A DNA stretch of 13,536 nt from Amphibacillus indicireducens (lineage in GTDB: Bacteria > Bacillota > Bacilli > Bacillales > Amphibacillaceae). The position numbers and the translations under genes were made by a program. This document shows positions 8,681 to 13,536 of the stretch, one piece after another. The stretch's first letter is position 1; each line of letters begins with the position of its first letter. The notes below the pieces were generated by a model that was given only the letters and a program-made list of their open reading frames with translations, was not told the origin of the DNA and did not search any database. The stretch covers positions 1 through 13,536 of the forward strand of contig NZ_BAABDL010000076.1 of assembly GCF_039539605.1 (NCBI RefSeq), in the 5' to 3' direction.

Positions 8681-8717
8681 AAAAACCATTCGTTGCTAAT
8701 CGACGGATGGTTTTTTT
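8681..8717 (+). terminator. intrinsic terminator of the ATPase operon
   Basis: An 8-bp stem pairs CCATTCGT (8686-8693) with ACGGATGG (8703-8710), with one G-T pair and a 9-base loop. It is followed directly by seven T residues. Five A residues before the stem could extend it against the T run. It begins five bases after the ntpD stop and marks the end of the operon. Confidence 0.9.
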
Positions 8718-8732
8718 GGTGAAGCAATATTG

Positions 8733-8761
8733 TTGACACTTGGCGGGTTAAGGATTAGAAT
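8733..8761 (+). promoter_or_regulatory. sigma-A promoter of the IDEAL-domain gene
   Basis: A perfect -35 box TTGACA (8733-8738) and a one-mismatch -10 box TAGAAT (8756-8761) are separated by exactly 17 bases. Transcription would start near 8768, just after the ATPase terminator, so the next gene is an independent unit. Confidence 0.75.
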
Positions 8762-8776
8762 GGTTTTTAACTATAA

Positions 8777-8794
8777 AATATGATAATTCATATT
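8777..8794. promoter_or_regulatory. AT-rich perfect dyad, possible operator
   Basis: AATATGA and TCATATT form a perfect 7-bp inverted repeat around TAAT. It lies about ten bases downstream of the predicted transcription start, a common place for a repressor site. I do not recognise the motif, and AT-rich dyads also arise by chance. Confidence 0.3.
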
Positions 8795-8829
8795 ATTCAG
8801 TTAATTTAAACTAAAGGTGGTGTCAAAGC

Positions 8830-8856
8830 ATGGAGAAAGCAGATAATGATTGGTGA
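8830..8856 (+). CDS. eight-codon leader ORF or displaced true start of the IDEAL gene
   Basis: The ATG at 8830 has the best ribosome binding site of this transcript: AAAGGTGGTG (8813-8822), one mismatch from consensus, with a seven-base spacer. It encodes MEKADNDW and stops at TGA 8854-8856, overlapping the start of the main frame at 8846. A perfect TGATTGG duplication (8847-8860) creates the stop. With one copy, this ATG would read straight into the IDEAL protein. It is either a translated leader peptide or the original start, now frameshifted. Confidence 0.4.
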   Translation: MEKADNDW

Positions 8857-9148
8857 TTGGGTTAACTTAAGATCAAGTAAGGGTGAACAGATTCATGGTT
8901 ATGTTGAAAAAATGACGGGTGATCATACAGTCGTCCAATTGCGTGTCGTTTCAAGTGAAAATCAGATCTTAGTTGGTCAGAGCATCCAGGTTCAAGTGAA
9001 CAAACTAACGAAAGAAGATGAGACCGAACAATATAGTGCTGGGGAATTAAAGCAGTTAATTGATCTTGCCCTACTAACAAATGATAAAGCATGGTTTGAC
9101 TCACTGATGACAAAATATCAAAAGTTGAAGATCAAACAAAATAATTAA
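8846..9148 (+). CDS. small IDEAL-domain protein
   Basis: This is a soluble 100-residue protein. Residues 3-54 (GDWVNL, HGYVEK, VVQLRVVSS, VGQSIQVQV) look like a small beta-strand domain. Residues 67-94 (ELKQLIDLALLTNDKAWFDSLM) match the short C-terminal IDEAL domain found in small Bacillaceae proteins. I know no settled biochemical function for the family. GGAGA at 8832-8836 gives the ATG at 8846 a nine-base spacing, but a much stronger site serves the out-of-frame ATG at 8830. The N terminus is therefore uncertain: MIGDWV from 8846, or MEKADNDWV if the 7-bp duplication is a mutation or sequencing error. The gene has its own promoter and terminator, so nothing links it functionally to the ATPase operon. 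Confidence 0.8.
   Translation: MIGDWVNLRSSKGEQIHGYVEKMTGDHTVVQLRVVSSENQILVGQSIQVQVNKLTKEDETEQYSAGELKQLIDLALLTNDKAWFDSLMTKYQKLKIKQNN
8847..8860. repeat. perfect 7-bp tandem duplication (TGATTGG x2)
   Basis: Two adjacent copies of TGATTGG lie at 8847-8853 and 8854-8860. Seven is not a multiple of three, so losing or gaining one copy changes the frame that joins the strong start at 8830 to the IDEAL coding region. Confidence 0.9.
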
Positions 9149-9166
9149 TTTTAAAGTTTTATTATG

Positions 9167-9203
9167 AAAAAGGAATTCAGTTGATGAACTGGATTCCTTT
9201 TTT
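9167..9203 (+). terminator. strong intrinsic terminator after the IDEAL gene
   Basis: A 16-bp stem (9167-9182 with 9187-9202, one G-T pair) closes on a four-base GATG loop and ends in six T residues. The matching A run on the 5' side means it could also work on the opposite strand. Confidence 0.92.
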
Positions 9204-9261
9204 CATATCATTATAATTTAAATAGATTTACTTCTACTTAAATGGTTTAGAGGTGACACTC

Positions 9262-9400
9262 CGTGATCTGCACTCTGGGTGGACGCTTTCCGCGGGATCG
9301 GCCTCAACTTTTATTGTTCCACTACCGTGTCACAATAAGGATTTTCGGACTCGATCTTGTCCCGCTGGAGTCGCCACCCGTCGTTCCAATCACTTGGTTG
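9262..9400. repeat. GC-rich imperfect-hairpin repeat of Bacillaceae type
   Basis: The left arm at 9277-9297 (GGGTGGACGCTTTCCGCGGGA) pairs imperfectly with the right arm at 9360-9379 (TCCCGCTGGAGTCGCCACCC). The GGGTGG/CCACCC and GCGGGA/TCCCGC ends match and about six central bases do not. Inside, TTATTGT (9311-9317) pairs with ACAATAA (9332-9338), and TCG (9298-9300) pairs with CGA (9352-9354). From memory, sequences with the core GGACGCTTTCCGCGGG facing CCCGCTGGAGTC occur many times between genes in Bacillaceae genomes. It has no ORF, so it resembles a MITE-like or REP-like element. The outer borders are estimates. Confidence 0.65.
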
Positions 9401-9549
9401 GCGCTTTTGATAATGAATTATAAATTGATTATTTTTTGAAAAAGACTTGAATTATTTGATGTTATTTTAAATGTAAAATTAAAACATACAAAGGAAATTC
9501 TAATAATTCTAAGACTTCAAAGAATCCAAAAGATTATAAAAATATAATT

Positions 9550-9587
9550 GATTCTATTTACGAGAAAACCTTAAATAGAATCTTTTT
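9550..9587 (+). terminator. orphan intrinsic terminator
   Basis: GATTCTATTTA (9550-9560) and TAAATAGAATC (9572-9582) form a perfect 11-bp stem with an 11-base loop, followed by TTTTT. No coding sequence precedes it and another terminator lies at 9167-9203, so it would end a short non-coding transcript or catch read-through before htpG. Confidence 0.7.
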
Positions 9588-9660
9588 ACTTAGTAAGACT
9601 AGGTGGTGTCTCAGATTTTTTTAATTTGAATAGATCGATCAAGCTAATCACGCACTTCAA

Positions 9661-9689
9661 TTGACATCATTCAAAATCTATGATAAAAA
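9661..9689 (+). promoter_or_regulatory. sigma-A promoter of htpG
   Basis: A perfect TTGACA (9661-9666) stands 17 bases before TAAAAA (9684-9689). The -10 box is weak but is helped by an extended TG at 9681-9682. Transcription would start at about 9696, at the edge of the CIRCE operator, so a bound repressor would block it. Confidence 0.7.
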
Positions 9690-9696
9690 ATATATG

Positions 9697-9723
9697 TTAG
9701 CACTCTAACTGTCTAAGTGCTAA
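9697..9723 (+). promoter_or_regulatory. CIRCE operator (HrcA binding site)
   Basis: TTAGCACTC (9697-9705), nine spacer bases, then AAGTGCTAA (9715-9723). This is the CIRCE inverted repeat with a single change from consensus, A for G at the first base of the right arm. HrcA represses heat-shock genes through this element in many bacteria. It lies between the -10 box and the htpG start. Confidence 0.93.
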
Positions 9724-9750
9724 TTATATATTTAGAAAGAGGAGATAATG

Positions 9751-11628
9751 ATGGCAAAACAACAATTTGAAGCAGAATCAAAACGATTATTAGATTTAAT
9801 GATCAACTCGATTTACTCAAAGAGAGAAGTTTTCTTAAGAGAATTGATTTCAAATGCAAGTGATGCAATTGACAAAATGTATTACTTAGCACTTACTGAT
9901 GATTCAATTACGTTTGATCAAAGTGATTACTACATACGAATTGACGTTGACAAAGAGAAACGTCAATTAACAGTTACCGACACTGGAATTGGGATGACAA
10001 AGGAAGAATTGGCATCTAATCTAGGTGTGATTGCTAAAAGTGGTTCATTAGCATTTAAAAATGAGAATGAAATTAAAGATGGCCACGACATCATTGGCCA
10101 ATTCGGGGTTGGTTTTTATGCGGCTTTTATGGTCGCTGATCATGTAACTGTTCACTCAAGAGCGCACGGAGAAGAGCAAGCTTATCAGTGGTATTCTGAG
10201 GGGGCTGAAGGCTTTACGATTGAACCATGTGAGAAAGAAAGCGTAGGAACGACGATTACTTTAAAGATTAAAGAAAATGCTGATGAAGAGGATTTTGATC
10301 AGTTTTTAGAGCCTAGTCATCTACAATCGATCATTAAGAAATATTCAGACTTTATTCGCTATCCAATCAAAATGGAACTCTCAGAACAAAAGCTTAAAGC
10401 AGATTCTGATGATGAATATGAAACAGTAATTGAAGAGAAAACAGTTAACAGTATGGTTCCGATCTGGAAGAAAAATAAGTCAGAACTAACAGATGATGAC
10501 TATATTCAATTTTATCAAGAGAAGCATTATGGATTTGACCAACCACTTAATCATATTCACATCAGTGTGGATGGGAATATTCGCTATCAAGCGATTCTTT
10601 ATATTCCTGAAACAGCACCATATGATTACTATTCAGCTGAATATGAAAAAGGTTTAGAACTCTATTCAAGTGGTGTATTAATCATGAACAAAGCTCCTGA
10701 ATTATTACCAGATTACTTCAGCTTTGTGAAAGGATTAGTTGATTCTGAAGATCTTTCATTAAATATTTCTCGTGAAATGCTTCAGCACGATCGTCAATTG
10801 AAATTGATTGAAAAGAATTTAACACGTAAAATTAAACAAGAATTATTAAAAATGTTACGTAATGACCGAGAAAAATATGAGAAATTTTTCGAAGCATTTG
10901 GTCGTCAATTAAAATTTGGTGTTTACAATGACTTTGGTCAACATAAAGAGACATTAAAAGATCTGTTGCTATTCTACTCTTCAACTGAGAAAAAATTAGT
11001 GACATTAAAAGAATATGTCGAGCGAATGAAAGAGGGACAAGACTCAATTTTCTATGCAACTGGTGAAACAAATGCTCGAATTGAACGATTACCACAAACA
11101 GAATTGGTTCAAGAAAAGGGATATGAAATCTTATATTTAACAGATGATATTGATGAGTTTGCAATTAAAATGTTAGTTGATTATGATGAAAAAACTTTTA
11201 AATCTGTATCGAGTGGGGATCTTAATTTAGTAGATGATCAAGATGAAGAGTCAGTTGAATTAACAGATGAAGAACAAGCATTGTTTAATAAAATGAAAGA
11301 AATTCTAAAAGATAAGGTGACGGATGTTCGACGTTCGAAACGATTAAAATCACATCCGGTTTGTTTAACAAATGAAGGTGAAATTTCAATTGAAATGGAA
11401 AAGGTATTAAGTATGATGCCTGATAACCAAGGAATCCAAGCAAATAAAGTACTTGAAATTAATACGGATCATGCCATTTTCCAATCATTAAAAACAATTG
11501 AGCAAAATGAAGCAGACAAGCTTGAAAAATACGCAAACATATTATACAATCAAGCACTCTTAATTGAAGGCTTACCAATTGAAGATCCACTAAGCTTTAC
11601 GAATGATGTGTGGGAAGTTTTAAAATAA
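9751..11628 (+). CDS. htpG: molecular chaperone HtpG (Hsp90)
   Basis: This 625-residue cytoplasmic ATP-dependent chaperone has the full Hsp90 domain order. The N-terminal GHKL ATPase domain (about 1-220) has the LRELISNASDAIDK helix with Glu31, Asn35 and Asp38. It also has the nucleotide-binding DTGIGM with Asp77, and the lid motif GQFGVGF at 116-122. The middle domain (about 230-490) contains LNISREMLQ, and the C-terminal dimerisation domain follows. Start choice: AGGAG at 9740-9744 leaves three bases to the ATG at 9748 but six to the adjacent ATG at 9751, and MAKQQFEAES is the usual family start. The gene has its own sigma-A promoter and a CIRCE site, so HrcA heat-shock control is expected. 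No terminator follows, so transcription may continue into the next gene. Confidence 0.97.
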   Translation: MAKQQFEAESKRLLDLMINSIYSKREVFLRELISNASDAIDKMYYLALTDDSITFDQSDYYIRIDVDKEKRQLTVTDTGIGMTKEELASNLGVIAKSGSLAFKNENEIKDGHDIIGQFGVGFYAAFMVADHVTVHSRAHGEEQAYQWYSEGAEGFTIEPCEKESVGTTITLKIKENADEEDFDQFLEPSHLQSIIKKYSDFIRYPIKMELSEQKLKADSDDEYETVIEEKTVNSMVPIWKKNKSELTDDDYIQFYQEKHYGFDQPLNHIHISVDGNIRYQAILYIPETAPYDYYSAEYEKGLELYSSGVLIMNKAPELLPDYFSFVKGLVDSEDLSLNISREMLQHDRQLKLIEKNLTRKIKQELLKMLRNDREKYEKFFEAFGRQLKFGVYNDFGQHKETLKDLLLFYSSTEKKLVTLKEYVERMKEGQDSIFYATGETNARIERLPQTELVQEKGYEILYLTDDIDEFAIKMLVDYDEKTFKSVSSGDLNLVDDQDEESVELTDEEQALFNKMKEILKDKVTDVRRSKRLKSHPVCLTNEGEISIEMEKVLSMMPDNQGIQANKVLEINTDHAIFQSLKTIEQNEADKLEKYANILYNQALLIEGLPIEDPLSFTNDVWEVLK

Positions 11629-11658
11629 GCTACAATTTACACCTAAGTAATGTATAAT
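11629..11658 (+). promoter_or_regulatory. possible promoter of the DUF2512 gene
   Basis: A perfect TATAAT lies at 11653-11658. Eighteen bases upstream is GCTACA (11629-11634), which matches only half of the -35 consensus. Transcription would start near 11665, just before the start-codon hairpin. Read-through from htpG is the alternative. Confidence 0.35.
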
Positions 11659-11672
11659 TTTGTCGAATCGTG

Positions 11673-11704
11673 CCATCCTAATGCTATTGGAGGTGTTAGG
11701 ATGG
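11673..11704 (+). promoter_or_regulatory. hairpin enclosing the ribosome binding site and start codon
   Basis: CCATCCTAA (11673-11681) pairs perfectly with TTAGGATGG (11696-11704). The 14-base loop contains the ribosome binding site GGAGGTG (11689-11695), and the start codon ATG (11701-11703) lies within the stem. In the RNA this would hinder initiation unless the stem opens. There is no T run after it, so it is not a terminator. Confidence 0.5.
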
Positions 11705-12138
11705 AACACGTAAAATTAATTATGATTAAGTATTTTGCAACGTTCGTCTTACTCTACTTAGTGTTAGGAATTGCTTACGGACTGACAACAAGTCAAATTT
11801 TCTTCGTTAGCTTAATTAGTTTGGCGCTCTATTTTCTTGGAGATCTCTTTATTTTAGATCAAACGAACAATTTTATCGCAACATTTTCAGATGTTGTCAT
11901 TAACTTTATCGTAATCTATCTCCTATTGGATGTAGTCGGTTTTGCTGGTGACCGATTAATCGCAGCATTCATCTCATCGATCGTACTTGGCTTTTATGAA
12001 ATCTTTTTTCATCTATACGTCACAGAAGAATTCAGTTATGAACATGAACCGATTTCAATCGGACGCTATGACTATTTGATGGAGTTGTCAGAAGAATTTG
12101 AGCCGTTTATTGACGATGAGGAAGATGATTATTACTAG
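11701..12138 (+). CDS. DUF2512 (YndM-like) four-helix membrane protein
   Basis: This 145-residue membrane protein has four predicted helices (about 6-28, 31-50, 60-80 and 86-107) and an acidic C-terminal tail ending FIDDEEDDYY. The segment GDLFILDQTNNFIATFSD between helices 2 and 3 is the signature of the DUF2512 family, to which B. subtilis YndM belongs; no function is established. The ATG at 11701 is chosen because GGAGGTG (11689-11695) lies five bases before it and MEHVKLIMIKY fits the family start. An earlier in-frame ATG at 11650 has no ribosome binding site and would add 17 non-family residues. The gene follows htpG by 72 bases without a terminator between, so it may be partly co-transcribed with a heat-shock gene. 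Its start is enclosed in a hairpin. Confidence 0.85.
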   Translation: MEHVKLIMIKYFATFVLLYLVLGIAYGLTTSQIFFVSLISLALYFLGDLFILDQTNNFIATFSDVVINFIVIYLLLDVVGFAGDRLIAAFISSIVLGFYEIFFHLYVTEEFSYEHEPISIGRYDYLMELSEEFEPFIDDEEDDYY

Positions 12139-12170
12139 ATAATCAACTAATTAACAATTTAATGACTGAG

Positions 12171-12211
12171 AAAAAGCACTGGGTTTCGTTTTGAAATCAC
12201 AGTGCTTTTTT
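12171..12211 (+). terminator. intrinsic terminator after the DUF2512 gene
   Basis: AAAAAGCACTG (12171-12181) pairs with CAGTGCTTTTT (12200-12210), and an inner GTTTC/GAAAT pairing extends the hairpin. The A and T flanks are symmetrical, so it may act on both strands. Confidence 0.88.
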
Positions 12212-12223
12212 AGAGAATATGAT

Positions 12224-12252
12224 TTGACAATCGGATCATTAATCCGTAAGCT
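12224..12252 (+). promoter_or_regulatory. possible promoter with dyad, upstream of the chromate transporter pair
   Basis: A perfect TTGACA (12224-12229) lies just after the preceding terminator, but the expected -10 position has only TAAGCT (12247-12252). The inverted repeat CGGAT/ATCCG (12232-12246) fills the spacer. A weak -10 box with a dyad in the spacer could mean a regulated promoter, but the support is thin. Confidence 0.3.
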
Positions 12253-12297
12253 TTTAGTAGTATTTGCTTGTTAGAGCTATTGAATGGGGGAAATCGT

Positions 12298-12843
12298 TTG
12301 AAACTATTAATTGACTTATTTTTTACATTCTCACGAGTAGGTTTGCTAACCTTTGGTGGTGGTTATGCAATGCTACCTATTCTGCAAAAAGAAGTTGTCG
12401 AAACGAAAAAATGGACTACTGAAGAAGAGATGATTGACTATTTTGCGATCGGCCAAACGACACCCGGTATCATTGCTGTAAATACAGCCACATTTGTTGG
12501 TCATAAGCAACATGGTGTCCTAGGTGGAATTGTAGCAACATTGGGCTTAGTTTTCCCATCATACATAATTATTACAATCATCGCTATGTTCATGCGTAAC
12601 TTTTCAGACTCCATTGTTTTACAAAATGCATTTGCCGGGATTCGTGTCAGTGTGTATGTGCTAATTTTAAGTGCTGTACTTAAATTATGGAAAAGCTCAG
12701 TCGTTGATAAGATCGGTTTGCTAATCTTTTTACTCGTCTTTACACTGTCTATTTTCACGAATTGGTCACCAGCAGTTTTTGTAGTTATTGCAGGTGTGAT
12801 TGGTGTAATTGTGAAGTGGCAAGAGAGGAGGCAAGTTAAATGA
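12298..12843 (+). CDS. CHR-family (chromate) transporter, N-terminal half protein
   Basis: This 181-residue membrane protein is one half of a split CHR transporter. It has FTFSRVGLLTFGGGYAMLP near the N terminus and IGQTTPGIIAVNTATFVG at about 51-68. These are the two conserved motifs of the chromate ion transporter family, and several hydrophobic helices follow. In short-chain CHR systems two such half-proteins work together, as in the B. subtilis ywrB/ywrA pair; chromate export is shown for some members. The TTG at 12298 is chosen: GGGGG at 12286-12290 is seven bases upstream and MKLLIDLFFTF is a typical start. A TTG at 12268 would add ten residues without a ribosome binding site. The stop overlaps the next start by four bases. 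The true substrate is not visible in the sequence. Confidence 0.9.
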   Translation: MKLLIDLFFTFSRVGLLTFGGGYAMLPILQKEVVETKKWTTEEEMIDYFAIGQTTPGIIAVNTATFVGHKQHGVLGGIVATLGLVFPSYIIITIIAMFMRNFSDSIVLQNAFAGIRVSVYVLILSAVLKLWKSSVVDKIGLLIFLLVFTLSIFTNWSPAVFVVIAGVIGVIVKWQERRQVK

Positions 12844-13418
12844 TCTATTTACAGTTATTTTATGAATTTTTTAAAACAGGTTTGTTTGCTGTTGGTGGTG
12901 GACTGGCAACATTACCATTCTTATACGATATGTCTGATTCAACAGGCTGGTTTACTCATGAACAGTTAGCAGATATGATTGCAATCTCAGAGTCCACACC
13001 AGGTGCAATCGGAATTAATATGGCAACGTATACTGGATATTTAACGGCTGGATACCTTGGTGGTCTCGTTGCGACAATTGGACTTGTGACACCTTCGATT
13101 ATTATTATTTTAATTATTGCACGTGTATTAACCAAATTTAGAGAAAATCAGATTGTTGAAGCAACTTTTTACGGTTTAAGACCGGCTTCAACAGCATTAA
13201 TTGCAGCAGCTGGTTTTTCAGTTGTCTGGCTTGATTTGTTTGACTTTTCTCATTTAGTTAATACAAATGACTGGCTTGGTTTTGTTAATTTGAAAGCACT
13301 TGCTTTAGCAATTATTTTGTTTTTCCTGATGAGACTAAAACTCTTTAAGCATTTGCATCCAATTTATTTCATTGCTTTCTCGGCAATTGTCGGGATTATC
13401 TTTCAATTTGCTCAATAA
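12840..13418 (+). CDS. CHR-family (chromate) transporter, C-terminal half protein
   Basis: This 192-residue membrane protein is the partner half of a split CHR transporter. It repeats the family motifs in slightly different form: FKTGLFAVGGGLATLPFL at about 11-28 and ISESTPGAIGINMATYTGY at about 49-67. Several hydrophobic helices follow. The ATG overlaps the TGA of the preceding gene (ATGA, 12840-12843), and AGGAGG at 12826-12831 gives an eight-base spacing, so the two halves should be made together in equal amounts. The two proteins resemble each other as ancient duplicates do and probably form a heterodimer. No ChrI/PadR-like regulator or chromate reductase gene lies next to the pair in this window, so a physiological role in chromate resistance is only presumed. 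Confidence 0.9.
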   Translation: MIYLQLFYEFFKTGLFAVGGGLATLPFLYDMSDSTGWFTHEQLADMIAISESTPGAIGINMATYTGYLTAGYLGGLVATIGLVTPSIIIILIIARVLTKFRENQIVEATFYGLRPASTALIAAAGFSVVWLDLFDFSHLVNTNDWLGFVNLKALALAIILFFLMRLKLFKHLHPIYFIAFSAIVGIIFQFAQ

Positions 13419-13536
13419 TCGTAACCTTATTAGTTTGATCTCGACTAATTAAGTGAATTGATCAAGGTAACGTCAAAAGTTCTATGAAAAGAACTGAAAA
13501 ATCGAGATCCCAAAAGTTTAATGGCAAAAAAACGAC

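Larger units (their letters stand above)
9149..9747. other. 600-bp gene-free but structured intergenic region
   Basis: No protein-coding frame here has a plausible start, ribosome binding site and codon pattern. The region holds the IDEAL-gene terminator (9167-9203), a GC-rich hairpin repeat (about 9262-9400) and an AT-rich stretch ending in an orphan terminator (9550-9587). The htpG promoter and CIRCE operator follow (9661-9723). The stretch 9588-9660 shows nothing I can name. The base composition of the GC-rich part is unlike everything around it. Confidence 0.7.

Noticed and set aside
9212..9217. Perfect TATAAT after the IDEAL-gene terminator
   Set aside because: No -35-like hexamer lies 16-18 bases upstream; that position is inside the terminator stem.
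9599..9625. AGAC...GTCT short stem followed by a T run as another terminator
   Set aside because: The stem is only four base pairs and is separated from the T run, so it is too weak to call.
3..13418. CRISPR array, tRNA, rRNA or insertion sequence
   Set aside because: I saw no regularly spaced repeats, cloverleaf or rRNA sequence, or transposase motifs on either strand.
13447..13535. Reverse-strand open frame entering from the right edge and ending at TAG (forward 13447-13449)
   Set aside because: About 30 codons are open by chance in AT-rich DNA, another reverse frame is also open for 24 codons, and neither tail is recognisable.
13484..13536. Open frame MKRTEKSRSQKF... running off the right edge
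   Set aside because: It has only 17 codons, no ribosome binding site at a workable distance, and two reverse-strand frames are open over much of the same stretch. It could be a gene start but cannot be supported here.

Overview
The window is about 13.5 kb of AT-rich DNA whose genes all read on the + strand. It fits a low-GC Bacillota of the Bacillaceae type. The evidence is consensus Shine-Dalgarno sites and sigma-A promoters, a CIRCE heat-shock operator, an IDEAL-domain protein, a DUF2512 (YndM-like) membrane protein, and a GC-rich hairpin repeat of a kind I recall from many Bacillaceae genomes. A fermentative or halo/alkaliphilic relative such as Amphibacillus would suit a sodium V-ATPase, but the genus is a guess.

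Bases 137-8676 hold a nine-gene V-type (A/V) ATPase operon in the Enterococcus hirae order: ntpF, I, K, E, C, G, A, B, D. The catalytic A subunit has a normal P-loop and the B subunit lacks one. The membrane rotor subunit K is a four-helix, single-glutamate protein carrying all five sodium ligands known from E. hirae NtpK, so the enzyme is probably a sodium pump. Three gene pairs overlap (F/I, C/G, A/B), and the operon ends at a hairpin terminator (8681-8717). The potassium-transporter gene ntpJ and the ntpH gene of E. hirae are absent.

Bases 8733-9203 are a separate unit: a sigma-A promoter, an AT-rich dyad, a small IDEAL-domain gene and a strong terminator. The 5' end of this gene holds a perfect 7-bp tandem duplication. 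It separates the best ribosome binding site and its ATG from the main reading frame.

Bases 9149-9747 contain no protein gene I can support. They hold the terminator above, a GC-rich imperfect hairpin repeat (about 9262-9400), an orphan intrinsic terminator (9550-9587), and the sigma-A promoter plus CIRCE operator of htpG.

Bases 9751-12211 carry htpG (Hsp90) and a DUF2512 membrane protein, followed by a terminator. The start codon and ribosome binding site of the DUF2512 gene are enclosed in a 9-bp hairpin. Bases 12298-13418 carry two overlapping half-size chromate-transporter (CHR family) genes.

I saw no clear new multi-gene system. The items most worth a second look are the frame-shifting tandem repeat in the IDEAL gene, CIRCE control of htpG, the start-codon hairpin of the DUF2512 gene, and the structured 9.2-9.6 kb intergenic region.
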